Assembly: GCA_944332465.1 (NCBI GenBank) | Contig: CALVJZ010000004.1 | Span: forward strand, 1-32,979 | From: an uncultured Bacilli bacterium | GTDB lineage: Bacteria > Bacillota_I > Bacilli_A > RF39 > UBA660 | Length of the DNA stretch: 32,979 nucleotides | Reading direction: 5' to 3' | Shown here: positions 1-8,332 of the stretch, one piece after another | Layout: each line of letters opens with the position of its first letter | Position numbering within the stretch: position 1 is the first letter of the stretch | Position numbers and translations under genes: made by a program | The notes under the pieces: model-generated | What the model saw: only the letters and a program-made list of their open reading frames with translations | Told to the model about the DNA's origin: nothing | The model's database searches: none

Positions 1-2745
1 AGCTATTTCAGCACCAATTCTTCCCATTTCAGCAGTTATAGCGTTATTTACAACACTTGCTTCTTTTCTTTGTAATGCTATATTACCACGATACTCTCTA
101 AATATTGTTTCTTGTTCTTCTCTAGGTAGTTGTCTAATACGTTCTCTAATTTGTTCTTCAACGTTTGGTTTACCTGTAAAGAATAATTTAGCTTTAGCAG
201 CCGCTTTACTAATAAAGGCAAATGTAGCTTTAACAAAGGCAGGAGCAATTCCTAAGACTGCATATGTCCATGGTGTATTTCTAAGTTCATCAGTAAATAC
301 TTGCGAAGCTTTAATATTAGATGCTCTTAGTGTATTGCCAATTTTAGCATCAATTTCAAATGGATTACCATTTTCATCACATTTTATATCCGCTAAGATT
401 GAATCTAGCGATCTACGTGGTTTAGATTCAGGTAATAAAGGTGTGTCCTTTGGTACTACTGGATTAGGTTTTGGTTCATCCTTATCTTCAGTTTCTTTTC
501 CGGGAGGCAATGCAAGTCTTTCTTCTCCTGGAGGAAGAGCGGGTCTTTCTTCTGCTGGTGGTAATGCTGGATAAGAATTTGTTTCTCTTATTCCTGTTGT
601 TATGTCGTCTCCTTCATTTCCAACTTCTTCACTTACTGGTGCCGTTGGTTCTACTTCCTGTGAATCTGATTCTGTTGGCGTTGAAGTTCCTTCTACTTGT
701 GTTTCATTTGTTTCTGTTACTTGAGCAGTAGTTGTTGGGAAGATTTGTCGTCTCGCTGCTTCTATTTCCTCATCTGTCATTCTTCCTTGATATCTACTCT
801 CTTCAAGAGAGTTAATAGGTAAATCCTGAATTATTTGATCACGTGTTAATCTATAAGGTGCAGGTTCTCTTATATATGTATAAGCTTGTTCTCTTGTTTG
901 ACTTTCAGTATTTTCTGGCCAATATTGTGCTTCTGATACTCTTCTTCCATACTCATTAGTTAAAAATGCATTATATTGTTCCATATCTTCTAATGGAGAT
1001 TGTTCTCTAGGTCTAGGCACAAAAGTGTTTGGATAATATATAACGTTACCATTTTCATCATGTGCATATGTTGGATCATAACGTTCTTGAGCTCTTACTC
1101 TTGCAACTCTTTGATACATATCATTTATTTTTTGTAGATTACTAGCACTTTCTGCTGTATTTTCTGCTAGTAATCTCCTGCGTTCAGTGCTTACTCTATT
1201 AGTAAAATCATCAAAACTTATTGAGAATGGGTTAAAGTTTTCATCTAGTATATTTACATCTTTGTTTAACTCTGGTAGTCTTGTTTGTTCTCCTTCTGTA
1301 ACTTCCGTTGGATTTGGCTCTGCATTTTGTCCTGTTCCTGTAACTTCTGTTGGATTAGGTACTACTGTTTGATCTGACTTTAATCCCACTTGGTCTTGGT
1401 TAACATCAGAATTAGTATCTGTTACGGCATCTGTTCTTCTTCTTTGTTCATCAGTTAAATTTCTACGTAGTTTAATTACTCTTTCTTCTTGTTCAGCTCT
1501 TTCATTTTCATCTCTTCCTGTCTGAGACAAGCTATTTAATTCTTCTATTTCTCTTAAGGTGCTATTATAAAGTCTTTCTCTAAATCTCTCTAAATTGTGT
1601 TCTTCTTTAGCCATTCTTTTAGCATATTCTGATGCTAATGTTGTTTGACGATTATTTCTTAATTCTTCTATTCTTTCTTCTGTTCTAGCCATCTCTGCAA
1701 TAACAAAGTCATCAATTTCTCTTTGATATTCTAGTGGTAATTCATTTAGGCGACGATCATTTTCTTCTTCTCTTTGTCTACGCTCTTCACGCATTTCTTC
1801 TCTATCTTGATCATCTCTTGGAACTATTTCATCTAGTTCGTTTAAAGCACGAATGTTTGTTGTAACACCTTGCATACTTCTAATTAAATTATCAAAATTT
1901 TGGCGTCTTAATTCAAGTGAAAAACGACGTTCATTTACAGTATCATCTAATTCGTCTGCTCCTTCTAATTCAGCTAATTGTTGACTAACTGAATCACGAC
2001 TAGATTCTAATTCAGATATAATGTGTTCAATTAAACCTTCAAATGTTTCAATTTCAGGATTATTAGCATTTTCTGCAGATACTTCTTGTTGAACTTGGTC
2101 AACATTTTGTTCTTTTAGTTCGTTATCCAAATTCTCTCTTTGTTCATCGGTTAATGATTCACGTAATTTCTTAACTATTTCTTCTTGATATTCTCTTTCT
2201 TCTTCTGTAGAATTTTGTTCATTTAAGCCTCTTAAAGCCTCAGTTTCTCTTAAGGCACTATTATAAAGTCTTTCTCTTAATCTTGCCAAGTCATGTTCTT
2301 CAGTAGTCATCCTTTTAAAATATTCTGATGCTAATGTTGTTTGACGATTATTTCTTAATTCTTCTATTCTTTCTTCTATCTCTGCAACTTCAGCAATAGC
2401 AAAGTCATCAATTTCTCTTTGATATTCTAGTGGTAGTTCACTTAGACGACGATCATTTTCTTCCTCTCTTTGCCTACGTTCATCACGCATTTCTTCTCTA
2501 TCTTGGTCATCTCTTGGAACAATTTCATCAAGATTTTTTAAAGCTTGAATATTAGTAGCAACACCTTGCATGCTTCTAATTAGGTTTTCAAGTGGAGCCT
2601 TTCTTTGTTCTAGAGTAAAGCGTCTATTATTTACTGTATCATCTAATTCATCAGCACCTTCTAGAGCACTTAGTTGATCATCAATATCTTTTACTGAAGC
2701 ATTTAATTTATCAATAATATCATTTATTAATTCTTCATTATTCAT
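1..2745 (-). CDS. Large acidic coiled-coil protein with internal duplication (C-terminus outside window)
   Basis: An open frame of 915 codons begins at ATG 2745, preceded by AAAGGAGTG, and is still open at the window edge, so the C-terminus is missing. I recognise no family. The first ~435 residues are Glu/Arg/Gln-rich predicted coiled coil made of two similar units 232 residues apart, each containing IRSMQGV and LPLEYQREIDDF. The middle is Asn/Pro/Thr/Glu-rich and looks disordered, followed by three imperfect 9-residue ALPP-x-EER repeats (about residues 727-753). A hydrophobic stretch around residues 826-848 could be a membrane segment. There is no N-terminal signal peptide. It starts 14 bp after the DUF1292 gene and is probably the last or a late gene of the operon from 5432. 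A scaffold or surface role is possible but not shown. Confidence 0.8.
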   Translation of the reverse strand, partial: MNNEELINDIIDKLNASVKDIDDQLSALEGADELDDTVNNRRFTLEQRKAPLENLIRSMQGVATNIQALKNLDEIVPRDDQDREEMRDERRQREEENDRRLSELPLEYQREIDDFAIAEVAEIEERIEELRNNRQTTLASEYFKRMTTEEHDLARLRERLYNSALRETEALRGLNEQNSTEEEREYQEEIVKKLRESLTDEQRENLDNELKEQNVDQVQQEVSAENANNPEIETFEGLIEHIISELESSRDSVSQQLAELEGADELDDTVNERRFSLELRRQNFDNLIRSMQGVTTNIRALNELDEIVPRDDQDREEMREERRQREEENDRRLNELPLEYQREIDDFVIAEMARTEERIEELRNNRQTTLASEYAKRMAKEEHNLERFRERLYNSTLREIEELNSLSQTGRDENERAEQEERVIKLRRNLTDEQRRRTDAVTDTNSDVNQDQVGLKSDQTVVPNPTEVTGTGQNAEPNPTEVTEGEQTRLPELNKDVNILDENFNPFSISFDDFTNRVSTERRRLLAENTAESASNLQKINDMYQRVARVRAQERYDPTYAHDENGNVIYYPNTFVPRPREQSPLEDMEQYNAFLTNEYGRRVSEAQYWPENTESQTREQAYTYIREPAPYRLTRDQIIQDLPINSLEESRYQGRMTDEEIEAARRQIFPTTTAQVTETNETQVEGTSTPTESDSQEVEPTAPVSEEVGNEGDDITTGIRETNSYPALPPAEERPALPPGEERLALPPGKETEDKDEPKPNPVVPKDTPLLPESKPRRSLDSILADIKCDENGNPFEIDAKIGNTLRASNIKASQVFTDELRNTPWTYAVLGIAPAFVKATFAFISKAAAKAKLFFTGKPNVEEQIRERIRQLPREEQETIFREYRGNIALQRKEASVVNNAITAEMGRIGAEIA
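486..566 (-). repeat. Three 27-bp repeats encoding ALPPxEER units
   Basis: Three adjacent 9-codon units (566-540, 539-513, 512-486) encode ALPPAEERP, ALPPGEERL and ALPPGKETE. They form a Pro/Glu-rich linker within the large protein, upstream of its hydrophobic segment. Confidence 0.75.
1440..2727 (-). repeat. Two-copy 696-bp-period tandem duplication inside the coiled-coil gene
   Basis: Segments 2136-2727 and 1440-2031 align without indels at an offset of exactly 696 bp (232 codons). Anchor matches at the two ends and the middle (2141/1445, 2327/1631, 2637/1941) all give the same offset. Protein identity is very high in the central blocks and lower at the edges, so the copies have diverged and are not a simple assembly duplicate. 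Confidence 0.9.
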
Positions 2746-2759
2746 TTTTACTCACTCCT

Positions 2760-3026
2760 TTACTCACCTGCTATTTGTTTTAAAACATCTTGAACCATTT
2801 CTAATTCTCTTGGATCAGTTATATCTTCTAACACTTTATCTTTTGATAAAGGATTAATACTATTAACATAAATCATTTTTCGACCATCTTTTGTTACGCT
2901 ATGGTCTGTATATCCAACATATTGCTTTTGTAATTCGTCATTATCAAAAGTAAATAATATGTCACACTCAACTTCTTTTCCGTTTTTCATTATTGTTATT
3001 TTTCCTAATTCATCTACAACTTCCAT
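2760..3026 (-). CDS. DUF1292 family protein (UPF0473/YrzB-like)
   Basis: An 88-residue acidic soluble protein. Its pattern (short beta strands, the block CDILFTFDND, a Tyr-containing strand KQYVGYTDHS, then an acidic C-terminal helix) matches DUF1292/UPF0473, whose B. subtilis member is YrzB. No biochemical role is established for the family. It starts at ATG 3026 behind a strong GGAGGGG site that lies just after the stop codon of the upstream membrane-protein gene, so the two are tightly coupled. In many Bacillota this family sits beside yrrK and yrzL. Here it is in a different neighbourhood, before the large coiled-coil gene. Confidence 0.8.
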   Translation of the reverse strand: MEVVDELGKITIMKNGKEVECDILFTFDNDELQKQYVGYTDHSVTKDGRKMIYVNSINPLSKDKVLEDITDPRELEMVQDVLKQIAGE

Positions 3027-3037
3027 ATATTCCCCTC

Positions 3038-3598
3038 CTATTTCTCAGTTTCAAATTTTACATTTACTAATTCTTTTTCTGTAGGATTTTGTCTTTGAGT
3101 TATTTTTAATATATAGTTAGTTTTTTCTTTTTTATCTTTACCAAGTCTTTGTTTTGTTAATTTCATTTTACCATTTAACAATTCAAAATCTTCTTTATTA
3201 CTATATAATTCTACATCCACTTTAGCTTCACTTGATATTTTTATTTGATAATTTACAACTTCTTTATTAATATTGTTTTTAATATAGTTTGTTGCTTCTA
3301 TACGGTATTCAATACTTTCATTTTTTAAAACATCACTCATATCAACATCAATACTTATACCTTTATCTAATTCTTCTTTTGTTAATGGTATTGATATATC
3401 TGCTTTATCTTTGGAATTTGTTTTATTATTTGTTATCATTATGGTTGCTAAAACGAAAACAACAACACACAATATTAAAAATATTACTAATAAAACTTTT
3501 GTTGCCGTATCTTTAGTTTCTACTTTTTTTGATTTTTTTACTGTTTTTGTTTCTTTTTTTCTACTATTTTTTTTGATTTCCTTTTTTGCTTTTGCCAT
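3038..3598 (-). CDS. Single-pass membrane protein, Lys-rich N-terminus, unknown function
   Basis: A 186-residue protein. Residues 1-32 are extremely Lys-rich, residues ~34-56 form one hydrophobic helix, and about 125 residues follow. The charge distribution predicts a cytoplasmic N-terminus and an outside C-terminal domain. That domain alternates charged and hydrophobic residues in a beta-rich, possibly Ig-like pattern (inference). Start ATG 3598 has AGGTG upstream and is only 8 bp from the guaD-like stop, so it is co-transcribed. No family is recognised. The poly-Lys start could bind nucleic acid or acidic phospholipid, but nothing specific shows this. Confidence 0.75.
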   Translation of the reverse strand: MAKAKKEIKKNSRKKETKTVKKSKKVETKDTATKVLLVIFLILCVVVFVLATIMITNNKTNSKDKADISIPLTKEELDKGISIDVDMSDVLKNESIEYRIEATNYIKNNINKEVVNYQIKISSEAKVDVELYSNKEDFELLNGKMKLTKQRLGKDKKEKTNYILKITQRQNPTEKELVNVKFETEK

Positions 3599-3606
3599 TT
3601 TTACAC

Positions 3607-4053
3607 CTAATACCTTTCTCCATCATAATTTATAAATAAATCCATACAAGATTCATCTTCTAATTTTATTTCTTCTAGCAATTCATTATTTCCTTTTAAA
3701 TACTCATAGATGTCATCATCTTTAAAACCTATTTTTTTAGCATCTTTTTTTGTTGCAACATAATAGACTTTTTTTATGTTAGCCCAGATAATTGCGGATA
3801 AGCACATAGGACATGGTTCACAAGTAGTATATAAAGAACATCCTGTTAAATCTTTAGTTTTAAGAGTCTTACATGCTTTTCTAATAGCATTTATTTCAGC
3901 ATGAGCCGTTGGATCGTTATCACTTAGGACAGTGTTATGAGCAGTTGCGATTATATTACCATTTAAATCAACAATTACTGCACCAAATGGTCCTCCACAT
4001 TTATTTTTTACACCTATCTTTGCTTCTTTTGTTGCTTCTTCTATGTAATTCAT
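3607..4053 (-). CDS. guaD: Guanine deaminase-like cytidine deaminase-fold enzyme
   Basis: A 148-residue zinc deaminase that probably converts guanine to xanthine and ammonia in purine salvage, in the cytosol. The zinc and catalytic motifs are complete: H51-A-E53 within PTAHAE, and C81 and C84 within PCPMC. The stretches GGPFGAVIV and DPTAHAEINAIRKAC, and the region after the PCPMC motif with GFKDDDIYEYL, resemble the small domain-swapped GuaD of Bacillus rather than TadA, which is the main alternative. ATG 4053 overlaps the upstream stop by four bases (ATGA), so translation is coupled. The surrounding membrane proteins give no metabolic context. Confidence 0.75.
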   Translation of the reverse strand: MNYIEEATKEAKIGVKNKCGGPFGAVIVDLNGNIIATAHNTVLSDNDPTAHAEINAIRKACKTLKTKDLTGCSLYTTCEPCPMCLSAIIWANIKKVYYVATKKDAKKIGFKDDDIYEYLKGNNELLEEIKLEDESCMDLFINYDGERY

Positions 4054-5381
4054 GCAGTTTCATCTCCTAACAACGTTGTTTGTAATGTTTGTATTTTTTC
4101 TTCTATAAGGTTATCTATAGATTTTTCTAGTGTACTTGCTAAAGTAGAAGTAGAAATATCTTCAGTTATTTTAGTGTCGTTTGATACTTTTTGTTCTAAA
4201 GTAATTATACCATCTAACATTGTTGTATCTTTATTTGTAATTTTAATAGAAATAGATGTATTACTGTCGTATGATTTATTTTTGTGTAAATTGGTAATTT
4301 GATTATTATATCCTAATGAATAGTTGGTATCTTCTTCGCTAAAGTGAAGAATGATATCGGTATTTGTATCTGTCTTAGTAATAGAAATATCACCTAATTC
4401 TTCATTGTTTTGATTGGTAATGGTAATAGTAGTCATTTTTTTATTTCGATTAATTGTAAAAGTTATACTTTCATCTTCATTTTTTATTATTACTTGTTCT
4501 TTTCCTTGTTCAATTGAATATATAAAAGAATTATCTTCGTTTATTATTTCTATTTTATTAAATTGTGGGAATATTTTATCTAAATAAATATTTACTTTAA
4601 TAGGTTTTATGTTTTTTACATCTTTTTTAGTTATTTTTGTTTTTGAAAAATTTGGATTATAGGCAGTTAATATAGTGTTTGCCCTATCGTCATTTTTTAA
4701 ATCTTTTAAGATATTATTTTCTAATTTTAAAAGATCATTTTCTTTTAATGTTAAAGTTACTATTTTTTGAGTGTTGTTGTAGGAAGTAGTTATTGTATCT
4801 TCAGTAAGATTATTGGTTATTATTTCTGGTAATATTTCTAAGATGTAATCAATATTTTCATAGGTAGTATTTGTTGTTAGGGACTCAAAATAATTATTAT
4901 TACCATTATTAATATAAGTATTAGTAATTCCTTCGATAAAGTAATACTCTGTTGCATTATCAATTAGTTGTTTAATATTTAGTATAGATTTGTCATTTGT
5001 TTTTGTATTAACATTTATAAATCTTTTTTCATTTTTCTTATCATGTATATATGTATATTCTGTAGTAGTATTAGATAAGTTATTTAAACTCTTCGCAATA
5101 GATGCATATTCTTGATTCATAGAAGATAATCCTGCGTAGTAATCGCTTTTTAAATCCATTCTTAGGGTTCCTTCTATTTTAAAGTTTTCTGTTAAACCAG
5201 TTTCTTTTTTATTTTCATATATCCCCATTAAGTTAGTTGTAACTGTAGTAAGTGCTTTATTAATAATGTATTTTGGAGATGTTAAATAAGTTAATAAGGC
5301 GCCCGATACAAGACAAATTATCGCAATAAAAAACAAAAATTTTACTATGCCTCTTCCTTTTTTTTCGTTATTTGTTCCCAC
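4050..5381 (-). CDS. Membrane-anchored protein of unknown function
   Basis: About 443 residues. A short Lys/Arg-rich start is followed by one hydrophobic helix (about residues 13-35) and a long Asn/Thr/Ile-rich, probably extracytoplasmic domain with many predicted beta strands. I recognise no family. I place the start at GTG 5381, which has AGGAG eight bases upstream. An in-frame GTG at 5390 abuts the same AGGAG and has no usable spacing. It is the first gene of the operon, behind the 5404-5432 promoter, and overlaps guaD by ATGA. A lipobox is absent, so it is anchored by the helix rather than by lipid. Confidence 0.75.
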   Translation of the reverse strand: MGTNNEKKGRGIVKFLFFIAIICLVSGALLTYLTSPKYIINKALTTVTTNLMGIYENKKETGLTENFKIEGTLRMDLKSDYYAGLSSMNQEYASIAKSLNNLSNTTTEYTYIHDKKNEKRFINVNTKTNDKSILNIKQLIDNATEYYFIEGITNTYINNGNNNYFESLTTNTTYENIDYILEILPEIITNNLTEDTITTSYNNTQKIVTLTLKENDLLKLENNILKDLKNDDRANTILTAYNPNFSKTKITKKDVKNIKPIKVNIYLDKIFPQFNKIEIINEDNSFIYSIEQGKEQVIIKNEDESITFTINRNKKMTTITITNQNNEELGDISITKTDTNTDIILHFSEEDTNYSLGYNNQITNLHKNKSYDSNTSISIKITNKDTTMLDGIITLEQKVSNDTKITEDISTSTLASTLEKSIDNLIEEKIQTLQTTLLGDETA

Positions 5382-5403
5382 GACACTCACTCCTATTATT
5401 TAC

Positions 5404-5432
5404 ATTATAACAAAAGCAAAGTATTTTGTCGA
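5404..5432 (-). promoter_or_regulatory. Sigma-A-type promoter of the 5381-1 operon
   Basis: TCGACA (5432-5427), a 17-bp spacer and TATAAT (5409-5404) on the minus strand, about 20 bp before the Shine-Dalgarno of the 443-aa protein. The -35 box directly follows the preceding terminator T-run. Confidence 0.8.
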
Positions 5433-5462
5433 TAAAAAAAACAACTATTAACAGTTGTTTTA
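5432..5462 (-). terminator. Rho-independent terminator closing the division/pilin-like operon
   Basis: Stem AACAACT (5459-5453 on minus) with AGTTGTT (5446-5440), a 6-nt loop, then a run of seven T. The stop codon TAA at 5462-5460 touches the stem. Confidence 0.85.
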
Positions 5463-5762
5463 TGGTGTTTTTATTCCCGTAAGAGTTCCTTCTGATAAAC
5501 AATAAGTATATGTTACAGAATTATCTCCTTGGAATTTCCAACATTTGTTTTCTTCACCTATATATGTAGCAGTTACTCCACCTTTTTTTAATTGATTTAT
5601 TACTTCTTCTTTTGTTTTTAAGATTGGGCCAGATTCTATATTATTGCTTTTTACTTGTTTTTGTTTTATTTCAGGATCTTTTTTTAAACATAATGTTGTT
5701 CCTATAACAACAGATAAGACTCCTAAAATTAATATAAAGCTACAGACTATTTTCTTTTTCAT
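5460..5762 (-). CDS. Small secreted or membrane-anchored protein, unknown function
   Basis: 100 residues. Residues ~5-25 are a signal/anchor helix after KKK, followed by a linker and an ~50-residue domain with two Cys (in NKCWKF and TYCLSEG) that could pair outside the cell. The C-terminal pattern, with short strands ending GTLTGIKTP, is beta-rich. No family is recognised. It starts at ATG 5762 with AAGGAG upstream that overlaps the stop of the prepilin gene. It is the last gene before the terminator at 5432-5462. Its position suggests work with the prepilin or its neighbours, but that is inference. Confidence 0.7.
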   Translation of the reverse strand: MKKKIVCSFILILGVLSVVIGTTLCLKKDPEIKQKQVKSNNIESGPILKTKEEVINQLKKGGVTATYIGEENKCWKFQGDNSVTYTYCLSEGTLTGIKTP

Positions 5763-5774
5763 ATTTATTGCTCC

Positions 5775-7775
5775 TTAACCTATTTCATCACACCATTGAT
5801 AAGTAGTAAAATAATCCCTTGGAGAGTTACTGTGAATTTTTCCTCCTTGGACAAGAGATACACCTTCAAAGTATCTTCCGTCTCCCCAGTGATAGCATCC
5901 ATCTTTTAGTCCACCAGATTGATTTTGATCTTCGGAAACGTTGTGATCTATTTCTCCTCCATACATATAAAATTTTACATAATTACGAACTCCGGCATCA
6001 TAGTGGGCCCTGTTATCATGAATTCTTCCACTATGCATTTCTAATGTACCATAATTCCACACGGTGCCATCCCAAGATTGATTACTATAAATATCAACAC
6101 CATACATTTTCATTTTTCCTGCTCCCCAGATAGCTGCTCCTCCTGCTGTTGCCCTATTATTATGTATTGATACATTTTTTAGTGTAATATTTGAAGATTC
6201 ACCTCTAAATAAAGCTCCACCAAAATTATTGGTGTTGTAAGCATTTCTTAACTCACAGTTTTCTAAAGTTGCTGTTCCCTCTAAATATACCATTGCAGTT
6301 TTAACATTTCTATTACCCCCATCAACAATAATATTTTTTATTGTCAAGTTTGAATTTATGTTACTTTGGTAAATCATAGAGTATTGGTATGATGGGTGAC
6401 GATATACTATATATTTATTATTTCCTTCACTCGTTAAGGTAACTGTTTTATTTCCCTTTAAATCTTGAGCTTGATTAGTTTGCGTAATATTAGAAAGCAA
6501 AACCACTTTACCACCTGTTTTAACTGTATCAAAGCCTTTTTGAATACTAGCAAATGGACTTGTTTTAGAACCATATCCATTATCACTACCGTTTGATGAA
6601 ATATAACAAATATTTCCTGGACAAATCGATTCAGGCAAATAGTTTATTTTTTTATTAGCGATATTTCCAGCGTTATCTCTTACAGTAATATAGATAGTTC
6701 GTGTTTTACCATCATATGTACCCTTTAAGTCATAACTTACTGAGCTAGCATACTTTTGCCACTTACCACCTTTTTCATATCCTGTTGTTGATATATATAT
6801 TTCATTAATTCCATGAGCATCTGTGGCATTGGCTTGAACATTTATTTTTAAACTTTTAATGCCAGATTCTCTGGATACTATTTTAGGATTTAATGTTGGT
6901 GCAACATTATCTATGAAATATGGTCCAAATTTCGCACCTATATAGTTTATATTTCCAAAATAATCTTGTATACCATAGTTATTTTTTTCAGTATTTGGAA
7001 CAATATGTAAATAGTATTTACCATCAATATTATTATCATTTGGTACTTTGTTCTTTCCAACATCATAAATAACACTTTTTATATTACTAAGTTTTTTATT
7101 ATGAAAGTTATGTTTATATGGATATTTAGCATCACTTACATTTGATGATGTAGTAAAAGCCCACTTAATAGATTGATTTTTATTAAGACCACTAGCATCA
7201 TTAATAACAAATTTTAAATCTATACCTTTATCTTTATATTTATTTTCTTCTTCTACTAATCTTTCAAAATTTAACCATTTATTATTTGTGTTTTCTGGAA
7301 CTGCAGTAATAGTTGGTGGTAATTCATCATTTTTAGTTTCACATTTTAACACTTTGTTTTTTATATTGTTTTTTTGATATACGATATTTTCTTTATTTTC
7401 TTTTTCAAAACAGGTAACTTCGTCAAAATATGTTAGTCCATCTTTATCTTTCATTACAAGAATTTGAGTTTTCTCACTGTTACAGCTGTAGTTTTTTTCA
7501 CTTACATCCTTGATTAAATTTGCTTCTTCTAACATTTGAAATGTTATTATGGCACATCCTTCTTCGGCATTACCAAATAACTCTTCTTCATTGTTATCAG
7601 TATATAACTTTGATGCGGATAAAATAGAGGAACTATAGGCATCAAATTTTTTATTAACATCTTTTAAAGAACCTATGCGCGGTAGAGCCAAAACTAAAAT
7701 AATACCAATTATAGTTATTGTTATTATCACTTCTATTATTGTAAAACCTAATTGATTTTTATTATTTCTTGACAT
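5775..7775 (-). CDS. Type IV prepilin-like protein with beta-helix C-terminal domain
   Basis: 666 residues. The N-terminus MSRNNKNQLG/FTIIEV is a class III (prepilin peptidase) signal: 10-residue leader, Gly at -1, Phe at +1, Glu at +5, then a hydrophobic helix to about residue 32. Residues ~155-380 look like Ig-like or cell-surface beta modules (motifs IDNVAPTLNP and TVRDNAGNIA). From ~389 (YISSNGSDNGYGSKTSPFASI) to ~650, repeated short turns such as NVSIHNNRA, GRIHDNRA and GGEIDHN indicate a right-handed parallel beta-helix, common in adhesins and polysaccharide-active proteins. I chose ATG 7775 because GAGGTGG precedes it. The in-frame start 13 codons earlier overlaps the previous gene. 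Large size and the beta-helix are unusual for a pseudopilin. No prepilin peptidase or assembly ATPase lies in the window. Confidence 0.8.
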   Translation of the reverse strand: MSRNNKNQLGFTIIEVIITITIIGIILVLALPRIGSLKDVNKKFDAYSSSILSASKLYTDNNEEELFGNAEEGCAIITFQMLEEANLIKDVSEKNYSCNSEKTQILVMKDKDGLTYFDEVTCFEKENKENIVYQKNNIKNKVLKCETKNDELPPTITAVPENTNNKWLNFERLVEEENKYKDKGIDLKFVINDASGLNKNQSIKWAFTTSSNVSDAKYPYKHNFHNKKLSNIKSVIYDVGKNKVPNDNNIDGKYYLHIVPNTEKNNYGIQDYFGNINYIGAKFGPYFIDNVAPTLNPKIVSRESGIKSLKINVQANATDAHGINEIYISTTGYEKGGKWQKYASSVSYDLKGTYDGKTRTIYITVRDNAGNIANKKINYLPESICPGNICYISSNGSDNGYGSKTSPFASIQKGFDTVKTGGKVVLLSNITQTNQAQDLKGNKTVTLTSEGNNKYIVYRHPSYQYSMIYQSNINSNLTIKNIIVDGGNRNVKTAMVYLEGTATLENCELRNAYNTNNFGGALFRGESSNITLKNVSIHNNRATAGGAAIWGAGKMKMYGVDIYSNQSWDGTVWNYGTLEMHSGRIHDNRAHYDAGVRNYVKFYMYGGEIDHNVSEDQNQSGGLKDGCYHWGDGRYFEGVSLVQGGKIHSNSPRDYFTTYQWCDEIG

Positions 7776-7801
7776 TTCATCCACCTCATTTTTCTTTTGG
7801 C

Positions 7802-8332
7802 TTATTCTACACAAGATGTTAAAATACTTACTTCATAAGGAACTGTTTTGTTAATAGATACTCCACTATTAGCAAATTGAACAGTAATAGTTAATTTGAT
7901 TTCTTCACCAGGATTTAATTCTTGGTTTTTTATATCATTATGATTTAAGATAATGGGATAAATGTCATTAGCGGCATTATCATTATTTATATAATCAGGA
8001 GTTTCTGATAAACCATCTATTTTAGCTTTTAAGTTTCCATTATTTTTTATCGTTATAATATAAGTTAGGGTATCATCTGGAGCGGATAAGTTAAAAGTGA
8101 AACTTGCTGTTTTACCGTTATTAGTGATATCAGATACAGCAGTTGGTAGAATCGTTCCACCTTTTATAGCAGTACCTTCTTGAATATTTACAATTTCTAC
8201 TTCATATATTTTATCGTTTTTGATTCTTTCACTTAAACGCATAGATATTAAGGCAAAACCTACACTTAAAACTATTATTGTTATACATAATAGTAAAATA
8301 ATTATATTTTTATTTCTTACTATTTTTTTCAT
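7802..8332 (-). CDS. Membrane-anchored beta-sandwich protein, unknown function
   Basis: 176 residues from ATG 8332. GAGGGG lies eight bases upstream, and the in-frame TTG two codons earlier is less likely. It has an N-terminal hydrophobic helix (about residues 9-31, ending SVGFALISMRL). The remaining ~140 residues alternate beta strands with the blocks SFTFNLSAPDDTLTYIITIKNNGN and LNPGEEIKLTITVQF, a DUF11/CARDB-like Ig pattern seen in surface proteins (family inference). The ATG overlaps the upstream stop as ATGA, and the prepilin start follows 26 bp after its stop. It may be an accessory surface subunit. Confidence 0.7.
   Translation of the reverse strand: MKKIVRNKNIIILLLCITIIVLSVGFALISMRLSERIKNDKIYEVEIVNIQEGTAIKGGTILPTAVSDITNNGKTASFTFNLSAPDDTLTYIITIKNNGNLKAKIDGLSETPDYINNDNAANDIYPIILNHNDIKNQELNPGEEIKLTITVQFANSGVSINKTVPYEVSILTSCVE

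Noticed and set aside
335-731. Two overlapping plus-strand open frames rich in Ser/Gly or Leu
   Set aside because: They are antisense to the Pro/Glu-rich part of the large minus-strand gene, have no ribosome binding site, and their composition mirrors that repeat.
1440-2727. Repeat as an assembly artefact
   Set aside because: The copies have many synonymous and amino-acid differences, so they are old duplicates.
3289-3635. Plus-strand hydrophobic open frames
   Set aside because: They are shadows of the Lys-rich, AT-rich minus-strand membrane-protein gene. Antisense of Lys/Glu codons gives Phe/Leu/Ser runs.
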